Shown here: positions 36,084 through 47,071 of the stretch, one piece after another
How positions within the stretch are numbered: position 1 is the stretch's first letter
Layout of the letters: each line of letters begins with the position of its first letter
Assembly (NCBI GenBank): GCA_018350325.1
Contig: JAEVLN010000011.1
Span: 802,449 to 866,448, forward strand
Origin: Globodera rostochiensis
Lineage: Eukaryota; Nematoda; Chromadorea; Rhabditida; Heteroderidae
Direction of reading: 5' to 3'
DNA: 64,000 nucleotides
Made by a program: the position numbers and the translations under genes
Notes under the pieces: generated by a model
Database searches by the model: none
Seen by the model: the letters and a program-made list of their open reading frames with translations, nothing else
Told to the model about the DNA's origin: nothing

Positions 36084-36738
36084 TTTTGGGGATAAACACA
36101 ACAATGCCCTCATCGTCATGTTGCTCATCCTTAAATATGTTTGTGCGGAGACGCAACATTGGGTCGGACGCAGCATGCATATCAATCAATAAATATCCGT
36201 AAGGGCGGGCGGTGGCTTTGCGGTAGGCGTCAAGAAAAAAGTCCAGTTGACGGGGAAAAAGTTGGACGCCAATGTTTCGGATGGACAACAACGAGTTAGG
36301 GGCGCGCATTAACACCAAATATTGCGCCGACAAACGGGCGACTTTGATCTTCCGCTCAAACAAGTTTTGTGTAACAAACACAACCGCAAAATTGTGGTGG
36401 TGGGATTTTTTTGTGAACAAATCCGAAAGGTATCGTTCATCAATGCTAAGCATTAAGTCATCAAGAATTAGGAGCAAGGGTTTGGGCATTTGTTTGATTA
36501 ATTCCTCCGATGGTACACCCGCATACACATGAACTCCGGCTTTTTGAAGTGCGGGAACTGCTGGGTTCATTTCACCGAAACAATAAAGGATTGCGGTGGG
36601 TTGGGGTAAGATCAACTGTTCTGACTCGGCGACAAATTTTAACAAAAATTGGGTTTTGCCGGAGGATGAGGGACCGGAGATGATAATTCCGCATGGCAAT
36701 TTGAAACAAATATCTTTATTGGAAAATGATTGAAGCAT
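36064..36738 (-). CDS. A32/FtsK-HerA-type genome-packaging ATPase
   Basis: 224 residues. Walker A is GPSSSGKT at 22-29, Walker B LLLILDD at 88-94, and a sensor-like VVFVTQN follows near 128. Length and motif spacing fit the Polinton ATPase that pumps DNA into the capsid, related to poxvirus A32 and bacterial FtsK/HerA. The gene is intact. A TATATAA element lies about 32 nt upstream. Confidence 0.93.
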   Translation of the reverse strand: MLQSFSNKDICFKLPCGIIISGPSSSGKTQFLLKFVAESEQLILPQPTAILYCFGEMNPAVPALQKAGVHVYAGVPSEELIKQMPKPLLLILDDLMLSIDERYLSDLFTKKSHHHNFAVVFVTQNLFERKIKVARLSAQYLVLMRAPNSLLSIRNIGVQLFPRQLDFFLDAYRKATARPYGYLLIDMHAASDPMLRLRTNIFKDEQHDDEGIVVFIPKNGKSTN

Positions 36739-36767
36739 TTTTGATGATAGAAAAAGGTAAACGAAAC

Positions 36768-36776
36768 TTATATAAT
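36768..36776 (-). promoter_or_regulatory. TATA-like element of the ATPase gene
   Basis: On minus the sequence reads ATTATATAA about 32 nt before the ATPase ATG, the usual TATA distance from a start site close to the codon. Confidence 0.5.
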
Positions 36777-36794
36777 GAAATAATGTTCATCAGT

Positions 36795-37598
36795 TTAGCG
36801 CACGTTGCCTAAGAATGTGGTTGACGCCGAAACACCCTCGTAGAACTCCTCAAGTGTCTTTTCTTCGTTGTCTGTTTCTGGTTTCAGGTGAGAAAAACCC
36901 ATTAGAGTGGTTGCGCCAGACAAACTGTCGTAAAATTCCTTAAGTTTTTTTTCGTCTTCTTCATCCTTTTGTTGGTGGGGTGATGTCACTGTCGGAACCT
37001 CGACGCTTGGCGCTTCGGTTTTTTTCTTCTCTGTGCTCAATGATTCAGCAAGCAGAAGGTTGCCCAACACGTTTATTGCCGTTTTCGCTTTTTTCCAACG
37101 CGCCCCATCTTGCATCGCGTCTGCCGTCAATCCAGCCTCCACCAGATCAAGTGCCACTTTTGCCTTTCGCTTCAGATCCTGTTGGTCGGTTTGTAAGTCC
37201 TGAGTAGCGCAGGTAATTGGGTTTGGGTCTCCGAAGGGGACATTAAACACTCTCGCTTTGTTCTTGATCTTAATTTATTTTTTGCAATTAAAAATATAAA
37301 ATAAACTTACCCGGAAGAAACAATGCCCGGGTAGGTCGTAAACCACATCAAATGGGACAAATTGTGCGTTTTTGATTCGGCTGCACCATATGGTGACCCC
37401 TTCTTTGGTGATCATCGTGTCCAGTTCAACCTCCGTTGCCTTGCAGGAACGGCATTTCCCGCTTTCATCAAAAGGAATGGAACGGGGGGTGGAAAGACGG
37501 GGGCCGCTGATGGTGAGACCGTTGGACGTCACATTTATGTCGGCTTCCCCAAGAATTTGTTGCATCAAACCGCGCTTGTCGCTCGTGTTGATTGCCAT
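36795..37598 (-). CDS. spliced protein with duplicated EFY motif
   Basis: Two exons (37311-37598 and 36795-37268) with a 42-nt intron give 253 residues. The N-terminal half has a KCRSCK pair and WCSR, perhaps a metal site, then LPGHCFFR at the splice. The C-terminal half is charged and holds two copies of a module, KKLKEFYDSLSGATTLMGF and KTLEEFYEGVSASTTFLGN, about 35 residues apart. An in-frame Met ten codons upstream exists; the inner one is preferred because it leaves a leader after a CTTATAA (37631-37637). Family not recognised. It lies upstream of the ATPase gene on the same strand. Confidence 0.65.
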
Positions 37599-37684
37599 TG
37601 TTGGTAACTGAGTTAAAATTTTTCTCAAAGTTATAAGAATGATTTTAATTTTAGGGCAGGAAAAAAATTTTGTGGGTTAATCTT

Positions 37685-38195
37685 TCAAGCTCCGCCCCGT
37701 CGGAATTTCAAACGGAAACCAAGTTGGGCACTCAACAAGTCCCGTTTGAAATCGCTGTTTGTTTGACCCCCTTCACCAACCCTAAAAGACACAAATAGCA
37801 CACAACATTTATTCCAACTTATTGAGTGTGAAATTTTGGTAAATGGGGGAACATAAATCTCCTCTGGTATCTTCTCATTTTTGTACTCCGTCCAAACCAA
37901 ATCGCGGCATATCTCGTGCAATGATTTGGCGTTGACCTTAAACTTGTTTCAGTTATAAAAAAAATAAAAGAATTGCCTGGTAAGTCACGTCCTGAGAGTT
38001 ATACAACCCTAGGCTTTTTCGAATATTGTAAAGCTCGTAAATAGTTTTGTGGTTGTTGCGCTTGTAGATAATCCACTCATAAAACTTAATAAAAAAAAAC
38101 TTTCAAGAATTTTCAAAATTTCTTACTTGTTTTACACCGTTTTTATCAATATATTCCGTACGGACCAGCTGTTTTTCAGGGATTGCTTGCTCCAT
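37685..38195 (-). CDS. spliced accessory protein of unknown function
   Basis: Three exons (38127-38195, 37989-38084, 37685-37942), all phase 0, give 140 residues. The centre is rich in Tyr, Trp and Ile (FYEWIIYKRNN, then RDLVWTEYKNEKIPEEIYVP), suggesting a compact folded domain, and the C-terminus is basic (KFRRGGA). No motif known to me. All three exons keep frame without stops and the splice sites are good, so it is likely real. Confidence 0.6.
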
Positions 38196-38538
38196 GATGT
38201 GTTTTTGAAATTTAAAAATATTAAAATAGTAGTCAGTCTTTGAAAATTGAAGGGTTGGAGGTATTAAAAGGGTAACAAATGAAATGTGAATATCGTTCTT
38301 TCTTTTTTGTTTATTGATTGTTGGCCTACACCCGATAAGCACGAAGGGACCTCTCCCGACAGCCTTAGCGTTTATCCTAGCAAGGCATTGTCCCGTGGGA
38401 CTAAGTGGGAAAGGTGGCTAGGCACTCAAAACGAGCCCTGTATGAATTTCTGGCTGAATACCCCTTCCCTTCTTCATCCGCAAACAACACAAATTTTATT
38501 GCAATGTCAAAATGTTTGTCAAATGATCGATTTTTTGC

Positions 38539-38800
38539 TCAGTTCCCATTCGCCATTCGTTGAATGTATGATTCTATCCAGGCCTCAATCTCGAGCGCTT
38601 TTTGCTCATTGAAAACTTCGCGAATCTTGAAACAATAATTTTATTTAAATGACAGAAAATTTTACATTAAATCCATCCTGGATAAGCCCAATCCATAGTT
38701 CCTCTTCAGGAGGCATTGGATTGTCGCGAGGCATTTGCACAATCGGTTGCTCAGGGTCTTGTTGAGGTGGTGTAGGAGAAGAATTCTTTTTCTCGGTCAT
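38539..38800 (-). CDS. small acidic spliced protein
   Basis: Two exons (38666-38800 and 38539-38625) separated by a 40-nt intron with a GTTTCAAG acceptor give 73 residues. The N-terminus is Pro/Gln-rich (SSPTPPQQDPEQP); the C-terminal half is a predicted amphipathic helix (REVFNEQKALEIEAWIESY). It is the first minus-strand gene from the right TIR, where early genes often sit. No family recognised. Confidence 0.55.
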
Positions 38801-39289
38801 TTTTCTAAAAACTGCAAAACTAAACAAATGAAACACCGTTTTCATTGGTTTCTTTTTGGTTTGAAAATGCAAGCACGAAGAGACCTCCGCGATAGCCATT
38901 AACCTCAGTTACCTCTATATTGTCCCGAGAGACTTGTACGTTTAATTCAAAAATTTTCTTACCAGCCATTAATCAAAAGTTTTGGTCAGTCCCAAGGGAT
39001 TTGTTGACCTGAGCATTTAATTCAAAAATTTTCAAACCATCCATTAATCAAAATGACGACCATCCATTAATCAAAATGACGAATTTTTGCTTGATACAAT
39101 CTTTTGGGACAATGCCAAAAAAATTTGCATATGCGCGTTGGTTTGGGGTGGGGCATCCCCCGCCCCCCATACACATTGACAAACTCGACCCTCTATCCTC
39201 TCAGACCTCCAAAAATTTGACATATACATCTGTACTGATTTTACCGCGCACAAATGGCCCGTAGCGCAAACTTAAACCAAACCAAAAAA
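38801..39289. other. gene-free subterminal region
   Basis: Contains three copies of CCATTAATCAAAA (two of them in a 26-bp tandem at 39041-39080) and related TTTAATTCAAAAATTTTC segments. These may be regulatory or simple duplications. No defensible gene. Confidence 0.55.
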
Positions 39290-39677
39290 CTTTTTAGTTA
39301 CCCCCTCCACAAAAAGTTCAATTTTGTTAATGCGCACTGATTTATTTTTAAATTTGACCCCTACCCCAAAAAGGACTACGTTAGTGCGCGAAATTTTCGC
39401 GCACTAACGAAGGTCACGAACACCTACCTATTTAACACCCCCGAGGCACTGATTTATTTTTCCTCGACCCCCTCCCCAATAGGCCTTCGTTAATGCGCGA
39501 AATTTTCGCGCACTAACGAAGGTCCCGAACACCCCCCCCCATAGGCACGGGTTACCCCCTAATTAATTAATACCCCCTTCATAGGCACGGGATCCCCCCC
39601 CACAAAAGGGCCCAATAGGCCTTCGCTAATGCGCGAAATTTTCGCGCAAAAACGAAGGTCCCGTCTTTCTAACTACT
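39290..39677 (-). repeat. Polinton right terminal inverted repeat
   Basis: Reverse complement of the left TIR with minor differences (388 versus 379 bp). Its three palindromes lie near 39376-39412, 39484-39522 and 39620-39658. The terminal bases CTTTCTAACTACT mirror the left end exactly for more than 60 bp. Confidence 0.95.
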
Positions 39678-40850
39678 CACCAGAGGACCAAAAGGTTTTT
39701 ACTGGGCGGTATTAAAATTATTTTTGTAAAAATAGTAAATTGTAGAATGCAAGTAGTTAACAAGAAGGCAGCTCCATTCTACGATTTGTGCCAAATGAAA
39801 TGTAAAATTTTGAGTTGGCTCACATTTGGTACCAAATATGGACTAAAAACAACAAAAAGTGTCAATATAGATTAAAATGTGCTTAATTAGAAAACAAAAA
39901 AAAGCGTCCTGATCCAAACCAGGGATAGCCCGCGACGGCCTAAAATTCGGAAATTGCAATTTTCGAGGCTTCAAAAAAATTCGGAAATTGCAATTTCCGA
40001 GGCTTCAAAAAAATTCGGAATTGCAATTCCGAGGCATCAAAAAAACATTTTTTTCTAAGCAAAATAATATTGCTTTATTTGTTCGCCTTTTTAATTAAAA
40101 AATTTTGGCATTGAACGATTTAATCTTTTCAGGAAACCAATATAAGCATTGGATTAATAAACTTTTTATTGACAAAAACTAATTTATTACTAAACTATTA
40201 ACATTTTTAATAAAATTTAAAAAAAGCAATGAAAGTTTAGTAATTATTTTATTTCCTTAATTTCTGCAACATTTTTCTTAAAAATGCTAATGCTGTGGGC
40301 GAACTCGAACAAGAATCAAAACTTTACAAATCACAGCACAATCAAATGAACCAGAACTTGAAACCAAGACCCAAAAAAAACCCGAAACTTTTGTCGAGTC
40401 AAGACTGAGGCTCGAGCATTACTAGCCAATTTCAACAAGTTTGTTACTTTGCATATATTTTTAACATTATTTATTCGAAAATAATATTATTGCCAGTAAT
40501 TATTTTATATTTTTATATTATTAACATTTTCAATAAACATTAAAGAATTTTTCAATATGAAGAAAAATAAGGAAATGATGTTGGATCGAAATGGGCTGGA
40601 CGTCTTTGGGGGAGAGAGGGTGACACGGGGGGCATTTACATAAATTTTGCCAAGAATTAATTGACAATTAACAAATTGATAAAAAATTTTGATTTGAACT
40701 TTCCACGAAACGAATATAAAGCATTGATTAATAATTTACTTTATATTGAAAAACTAGAAATATTCTTTAATTAAAAGAATTTGGCTTTGAACGATTTGAT
40801 CTTTCCAAGAAACGAATATAAAGCCAGGGGTGCTCACGTTCTAAAATTTA
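39678..40850. repeat. interspersed repeat, copy A
   Basis: Begins CACCAGAGGACCAAAAGG immediately at the Polinton right end and matches 48140-49200 for about 1.1 kb with indels. Inside are three self-complementary units of TTCGGAAATTGCAATTTCCGAGGC (39945-40045) and AATATAAGCATTGGATTAATAA segments. No coding capacity, so it is a non-autonomous element or a decayed retroelement piece. Confidence 0.8.
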
Positions 40851-40919
40851 CATACTGCTAGAAAAATCCAACTTTTCTATAATAAGAAGATTATTGACGA
40901 CGAATCTGGCCCCAAATTT

Positions 40920-41320
40920 CTAGGCCCGTCAACCCCTTTCCCCTTCCCTCCCTCCGAGCCCATACCCCCCCCCCCCCCCCCCTCCCCCTTCCAGCCCCCC
41001 TTCCCGCGCACACAACTTTCTTCCCTCGCGGGAAGGCCAACTGAGCGCCAGACATTTAAGAAAAAGGGCTTCCCAGTACAGGGGCCGACAAAGAGCCATG
41101 TTTTTAAAAGTAGAAAAGGTATTGATCACCTCCAAAAAAAACGCGACCCGTAACCCCCCCCCCCCCCCTCCCGTTTCCTTCCTCCAACAGTGACCCCATC
41201 GCTTTTCGGACACCAATCCCTCGCACCTCTGCCGCAGACAACTCCCACCCCCATCACGCGCTCGATCCATATTTGAGGTGATTGGCTAAAAACTCCCCCC
41301 CCCCCTCGTGCTCCCACCCA
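40920..41320. repeat. C-rich low-complexity tracts
   Basis: Several uninterrupted C runs (40966-40982, 41154-41167, 41297-41306) in pyrimidine-rich DNA produce Gly/Arg-rich frames on minus that are artefacts. The complementary G runs are quadruplex-prone. Confidence 0.75.
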
Positions 41321-41478
41321 AATTCCACACGTGTTAATCCAGTGTTTATTCATAACACAGCTTAAAGAATATTTGCAGTTTTCCGACGTCAAAAGACGAA
41401 GATTTATTCATTTATTTTAACAATGCTACAAATAGAAACCACGAAAATTTGACCCCAAAGTCAAAATTTTGATCGTTT

Positions 41479-42020
41479 TTAAACAGATTTTTCGCGCTTA
41501 AATCTAACACCGTCTTCATAGGCTCTAATGAGGTCCGGACAGTTACACCGATGAGCAGGAACCCTGAAAAAAATAAAACTAATATAAAAAGCTTTATTAT
41601 TTTTTCTATATACTAATAAATAAAAAGATAAATTGCCATTCGTCATAAACAGGGCTGTAATGCTAAAACAAATAAACGTTAAATAAATTGGCTCTAACAA
41701 ACAAACTTTCCACAGAAGCAGGTATTACTGTGATCCATTGGTTATGCGCGCCCAAGAACTTTTCAACCTTTAAAAAACAATAAAAAATACATTTAGGATA
41801 AACAAACTTCAAATTCGCGTCATTCTGCCCCACGGATTCCCATGTTGGATATTTTAGGACAGCGAGAAAAAAAGCAGTCAATAAAAAATACATGCATTTT
41901 GTTCTTAAATACCCAGCTTGCGCGCATTTTTAACACAGCCGTCTTGCTGCTCAACACCCGTTTATATTTTTTGAGCATTTTTATTTTTACTAATATAATT
42001 AATCTATAATTTTTGGGCAT
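41479..42020 (-). pseudogene. possible gene remnant with exon-like segments
   Basis: On minus, an acceptor (TTTTTTTCAG, 41563) leads into VPAHRCNCPDLIRAYEDG and a stop at 41479, and another (TTTTTTAAAG, near 41769) into FLGAHNQWITVIPASVE. Both read like protein, but I cannot join them in one phase. The upstream part (41811-42085) recurs at 46529-46810 in a different context. Unrecognised. Confidence 0.3.
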
Positions 42021-42051
42021 TCAAAAAGTATTTTTTATGTTCACAACTGGT

Positions 42052-42243
42052 TCACTCATTCGCGCTCTTTTTAGCTTTCTTTATGTAATTATTTTTTCGC
42101 AATTTTTCATTTATATTTTGGAGCACATTATTTAACTGAAAATAATTAATGTAAGGTTTTTTAGGGTATTTTGACTTAAAGTCATTCGTCCATACAAAAT
42201 TTTCATCATAACCATCGTGCCCGAGAGTTCTCCAGCAGAGAGC
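42052..42243 (-). pseudogene. unrecognised gene fragment, C-terminal part
   Basis: A 63-codon stop-free stretch on minus, with mixed composition unlike AT noise (GHDGYDENFVWTNDF, then a Lys-rich end), finishes at TGA. No ATG or upstream exon is found, and a stop lies just above a possible acceptor (TTCTAAG). Part of the flanking DNA is duplicated at 46.8 kb. Confidence 0.35.
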
Positions 42244-42785
42244 TTAGAATGCCTCATTAAACGCAAATGCCATTGTGGTTTTGTCATATTTTTCAACCAT
42301 ATTTCAACATATACCATAACTTTACCATATTTTAGAACTTTATGCATAATTTCAATTTTTAGGAAAAGGAGGATTTCCCGAAAAGTTTGTTAAAAGATGT
42401 ATTGTTGATAGAAAAAAACTCTTAAAATAATGTATAAACGGTGCGCCCTTTGCTCAATGACAATGACAGCACCGTCAACACTTGTTCACCGTCATTTGCA
42501 TTGCATTTTTCTATTTGTTTTTGGTTTGTGAATTTAAAGGATATTTTAATTTAATAAAGGGTAATTTTTTGTAAACAAAAAAGATAAATCGTTTCAATAA
42601 ATTCTTAGTTTGAAACTTTTTTTTTAACATATCGACTAGCTATTTTCGATTATGCACATATTTTATAATATCTAAAAATTCCCAGCGTCGGCATTAAATG
42701 GAATAACCAATTTCCTCCTTTTTCTATAATTTGGCGTATTATTTGAATATTAGGAGTATTCTAATCCTACTATTATTTAAAAGAT

Positions 42786-42989
42786 TCAAATCGCGGATGG
42801 ATTGTCCTGATTTTTGTTTCGCGGAAAAAATTCAAACCTTTTTGCGGCGACTGTTTTGGATTCTCCGAAACGTTCAGTCATCAATTCATTGATTTCGGTC
42901 ATGGTCATCACTCTCACATCGTCTGACAGTGCCATTTGACGCAGTTCCTCATAAATCGGAATCGGAATTTTGTCCTGACCTGGTGTCAA
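42786..42989 (-). pseudogene. gag-like fragment, copy A
   Basis: 67 codons nearly identical to the C-terminal part of the frame at 49594-49962. The segment LMTERFGESKTVAAKRFEFF follows a pattern seen in gag polyproteins of LTR retroelements (FG-x-S/K...K-R-F/Y-x-F). Stops and missing sequence upstream mark it as decayed. The surrounding 42617-43190 matches 49426-50200. Confidence 0.4.
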
Positions 42990-43196
42990 TTTACAGTTTC
43001 TTTGACTGTTTTCGACGAATTTGTCACCCAGACTTTAAGGAATTCGCGAGCCACCCAGACTTTTTGCAATATTGTTCACTTTTGCTGACTGCGCCAGTAA
43101 ACTGTTGTGTCCGAAGCAACACTGAAGAGGGGGGAAAGGACACACATTATATGGGCAAGGGAAGTGACGAATTGTCCTACTGATCCTTGGCATTGT

Positions 43197-43560
43197 GAAT
43201 GCTATCTTCAAACACGTCAAATTCAGTGACTTCAGCGGATGATCTTGATCAGGAAAATTCTAAGGAAAATTTATCTGATAAAATAACTCAACTGATCAAG
43301 ATGAGAGTGTTGATGAACGGCAAAATGACTCAAACGTATGTGATAAAATTGAGTCTGATCAGCAAAAACGTGAAATTATCCAAAAATTCCGTGAAATTAA
43401 AGAAAATTATCAGAAAAAAACAACGCGCACATTCAGCCAAAGAATGGAATCAAATTGAGATAAAAATATCAAATGGTTTGGGTGTTGTCGCAATTGTATA
43501 ATCTAATTGATAAACAAAATCAAGTTTTCTGAGTACGAAAAACGTGAAATTTTTGATGGG
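43197..43560 (+). pseudogene. broken HTH-family copy A2
   Basis: Starts with a Ser/Asn/Thr-rich leader and then matches the single-exon gene at 47072-47920 over its first HTH module (IESDQQKREIIQKFREIKE), but only through at least two frameshifts. A near-identical broken copy lies at 50210-50560. Confidence 0.7.
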
Positions 43561-43727
43561 ATAGGATGGTCCGCTAACCGAAACTCTCCCCAAACCCTTT
43601 TGAGATAGACAAGAAAGAACGATAAAAAAAAATTCGAGCAAATTTTATTAATTTATTTTAAATTTTTTCATTTGGCTATTCAAAATCGTTTGCCATTTTA
43701 TAAAATAATAAATTAGTTGGAAAAATT

Positions 43728-44015
43728 TTATGAGATGTCAGGGAATATTGATTTGGGCCCGGCTCAAAAGCTTTAGAATATAATTTATATATTAATGGCC
43801 CATTTCAATTGGCGATGTCATTTATTACTTTTAATATTATTTATCAAAGCTAAATAATTTTATTAATATTTGTAAAAATTTGTGAATATTTATTATTTTA
43901 ACAGAAATTCTTTAAAACCAAAAATTGACAATTTCCATATCGAATTTTACGTTTAAATTATAAAACTATTGACAATTTCATATAAATCTCGCTAAAAAGT
44001 TATTTTGGCCGAATA
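43728..44015 (+). repeat. conserved 5' flank of the HTH genes
   Basis: ATGAGATGTCAGGGAATATTGAT followed by about 260 bp of shared sequence precedes the gene at 44016. The same block lies before the genes at 53621 (minus, 53622-53945), 54730 (54430-54729) and, diverged, 59749 and 63763 (minus). Copies therefore duplicated together with their promoters. A CTAAATTCAGAGG sequence just above the ATG in several copies could be a trans-splice acceptor. Confidence 0.65.
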
Positions 44016-45095
44016 ATGGAAGAATTTTGGATTATAATTTCGATGGTTTTATTTGCAACAAATTTACTCGACAAAGCCGAATCCGTAAAAGTAAAATTGG
44101 AGGAATTGCCACTCAAAACATTTGATGAAATATTCGGAGAAGGCTGGTGGGACAAAGGTGAAGCCGAAGATTTAAAAATGCAGGCGCCAACAAACTATGG
44201 ACAAAATTTCCATCACCAAATCGACCGGCAGAACACCCAAATTGGACAAATTGAACCCAATTCAACTGATCAGAATCCGCAACTCAAAGAGTCTGATCAC
44301 ACTGGACAAATTGAACCCAATTCAACTGATCAGAATCCTCCTCTCACTGAGGCCGATCACTTTGATAATGCCAAAAATGGGGATGAACAGAATGAAATAA
44401 TAAAAGAAATGACTTCAAACGCTGAAGATAAGCGAAAACGTAAAATTATTGACAAATTCCACGCAATGAAAGACGCATTTAAGCAAAAAGGAAAATTTCC
44501 ATACAAAGAAAGATCTCGAATTGAGAATGAAATTGCTAAACATTTAAAAGTCAATCGCCAAAAAATATATAAATGGAAAAAAGAATTTGGCTTAAGTAGA
44601 AAAGTGTTATATGAAAAAGAAGAACGTAAACATTTTGTAGAAAAATTTGATCAAAAGAAAGCCGAGTTAACGCGGGCCGGAATCAAAAACTCTTATAAGC
44701 ATGAAATTGGTGAAACTGTCGCAAAAGAGTTGGGCCTCGGGTTTACAACAATTAACCGGTGGAAACAAAAACTTGGCCAAACCAGTGAGTATTTTGATTT
44801 TATTAATTTATTTTAATTAATTTAAAATTATTTTATAGAACCAAACCATAAATACGCCTACAGCGAACAAAAGGAATTGATGAAACTTTATTATGAAATT
44901 AAGGGCAAAAATCCTAAAATTAATGACAAGGAAATTGTTAAATTGTTGAAGATTGGAACACGCACTTTGTATGTATGGAAAAGGCAATTTAAACGACAGC
45001 AATTCAATCCAAATTCTGTCGTTGGACATTCTGTGGAAGAGAATGCCGCGGCAAATGTTCAGGAAATTGGCACATTATCTGTGATCAAACTTTGA
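44016..45095 (+). CDS. signal-peptide triple-HTH family protein
   Basis: Two exons (44016-44784 and 44839-45095) give 341 residues. Residues 1-24 are a hydrophobic secretory signal (EEFWIIISMVLFATNLL). Then come the family block TFDEIFGEGWWDKGEAEDL, two 20-residue acidic repeats (GQIEPNSTDQN type), and two HTH modules of about 55 residues, each ending in IYKWKKEFG- or INRWKQKLG-like recognition helices. The third module is on exon 2 (LYVWKRQFK). HTH plus a signal peptide is unusual: the product may be secreted and act in the nucleus of another cell, or the hydrophobic N-terminus may serve another purpose. Complete, no breaks. The HTH resembles homeodomain-like transposase DNA-binding domains. 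Confidence 0.8.
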
Positions 45096-45730
45096 TCAGC
45101 ATTTATGCGACCTTATCAGACGTTCTTCTTTCACATATTGTTTCTGTTAAATTTTTAAAGTTATCGATTGATCGGATCAAATGTCTAAAAGAGTTTTAGC
45201 ATAAATCGAGAAAACAAATTTGTTTATAAAAGCCTGCAGATTTTATCTCTTTTAAACAAAGTTGTTTATTGATTTTAAAAAATATTTAGGGCTTTTTTTC
45301 GGCATACGGACTCGAATCCAGACCGGGGAAATAACTAGCTTTAAACTTAACCGATTTAAATTTTCTAAAAACGTTTCGAAAGCTTTTGTCGAGATAAAGC
45401 TATCATTAAGCTAAAGCTTTGCGATTGGACAATTTTCAAAAAAGTTATGGCCAGAAAACTCTGGTCTGGATTCGGTTCGGTTGCCTTTTTTCCAATGGTA
45501 TTCAAAGAAGCGGGTAACGGCTAAGGTTACCCGCAGCTGAGGGTAAATAAGGGAATATCGGGTAATTTTCATTGAATACGAGTTAACCCGCAGCTGAGGG
45601 TAAGATATCGAATTATTTTGTTGTTTGATAATAAAAAATTCCTATTCAGTCATTTATTTTGACAGCAAAAAGAATGTGCGAAAATTGCTTAAAACTTGTG
45701 CGAACATTGCTTTATTTTCTGAAAAGAATA

Positions 45731-45990
45731 GGTTAAAAAATAAAGCACCCCCCCCCCCTCTCTAATATCTTTTTTTTGGGAGGGGGGGGAGGAGGTTGAA
45801 AAATAGAGCCCCCGGGGGCTCTATTAGAGGAAATACGGTAATTCATCGAACGACGATCAATTGTGAATAGCCAAATGAAAAAGTTTTAAAGTAGAGGGCG
45901 GGGACTCAATTAAACACGGTATAAATGCTTTTCCAAATTATTTGAGTGTTCTTTTCTATAAAAGCGCTTTTCGGTCAAAATTTCTCAATC
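45731..45990. repeat. repeat shared with 61.9-62.25 kb, copy A
   Basis: Holds C and G homopolymers, CCCCCGGGGGCTCTATTAGAGG, then AAATACGGTAATTCATCGA, and a 130-bp tail (CGACGATCAATTGTGAATAGCC ... GAGGGCGGGGACTC ... AAATGCTTTTCC). The tail is almost identical to 61940-62220. Confidence 0.75.
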
Positions 45991-46440
45991 AAATTTTTTC
46001 AACTCATTTTTTTTCTTTTCAAAGTTATGCATTTTTTGACTTAAGCCAAATTCTTTTTTCCATTCATATATTTTTGAGCGATTGACTTTTAAATGTTTAC
46101 CAATTTTATTGTCAATTTGAACCCATTCTTTTGCCGAAAATTTTCCTTTTTGCTTAAATTCGTCTTGCATTTCGTTGAAATTGTCGATTATTTTACGTTT
46201 TCGCTCATTTTCAGCAATATTCGTTTGACGAAACTTCGTTCTGTTCTTCGCCATTTTTGGCATTATCAAAGTGATCAGACTTTGAGAGAGGAGGATTCTG
46301 ATCAGTTGAATTGGGTTCAATTTGTCCAAGTTGATCAGTTGAATTGGTCAACGTGTTGGACCCCTCCCATAGGTTTAGCTTTGGTGGCGTGATCAAAGGG
46401 CAGACCCCCTCCAATAGGCTTAGGTTTGGTGGCGGCATGA
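45985..46440 (-). pseudogene. truncated HTH-family copy
   Basis: Reads the acidic repeat (GQIEPNSTDQNPPLSKSDH), then by frameshift the first HTH module (KIYEWKKEFGLSQK), and stops at the start of module two. The signal-peptide segment is replaced by unrelated DNA. 5' and 3' truncated, with one frameshift. Confidence 0.75.
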
Positions 46441-46528
46441 TCAAAGGCCGCTCGGTTTTGACGCCTTATGCTGCTAATATGATTTAACTATTCGGGCGGG
46501 GTAATCCGAATAATAAAATACATTTGAA

Positions 46529-46810
46529 GTTCAAATTCGCGCCATTCTACCCCACAGATTCCCATTTTGGACATTATAGGACAGCGAAAAAAACAGTCAA
46601 TAAAAAATACATGTGGACTCTGAACCATTTTGTTCTTAAATACCCAGCTCTCGAGCACTTTTGAGCACAGCCGTCTTGCTGCTCAACACCCTTTTATATT
46701 TTTTGAGCTTTTTTATTTTTACTAATATAATCTAGAATTATTGGGCATTCAAAAAGTTTTTTTATGTTCACAACTGGTTCACTCATTCGCGCTCTTTTTA
46801 GCTTTAAAAA
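46529..46810. repeat. duplicate of 41811-42085
   Basis: Near-identical to the 41.8-42.1 kb segment (GCCATTCTACCCCACAG-type start, TTTAGCTTT end) in the same orientation, with a small insertion. It shows local segmental copying in this region. Confidence 0.75.
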
Positions 46811-47071
46811 TTCACAACTTTTTTTAGCCATTTCAATTTTTAACCACAAAAATGGCTAAAATGGATACAGCAGAAGACAACTGTGCACAGGACTTGACAC
46901 TTTATCCGAAACGTTGTCGACATTTTGTCTGACACGGGGGGTTGCCGACTTACAAGAACAAGTGCATTTTCTAGAAAAAAATTTCCGCAAAAAAATAACA
47001 AATTTAAATAATCCAATCTCAAACAGTAATAACATCTTCGCGTTGAATCAAATCTAAAAAGTCTGTATATT

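Larger units (their letters stand above)
16284..39677 (-). mobile_element. complete Polinton/Maverick element
   Basis: A 23.4-kb element bounded by roughly 380-bp terminal inverted repeats beginning AGTAGTTAGAAAGACGGGAC. It carries the Polinton diagnostic set: family B DNA polymerase, retroviral-type integrase, adenain-type protease, packaging ATPase, and major and minor capsid proteins. Most genes read on minus; three accessory genes near the left end read on plus. All core genes are open after removal of short GT-AG introns. The expected 6-bp target duplication is not evident: ACCATT on the left faces CACCAG on the right. Base composition is clearly richer in G+C than the left flank. Family knowledge: such elements self-synthesise and probably form virions. 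Confidence 0.95.

Noticed and set aside
38286..38612. 108-codon plus frame near the right end
   Set aside because: Antisense to the exon at 38539-38625 and without features.
40929..41392. Gly/Arg-rich minus frames
   Set aside because: Driven by C homopolymers; no start context or homology.
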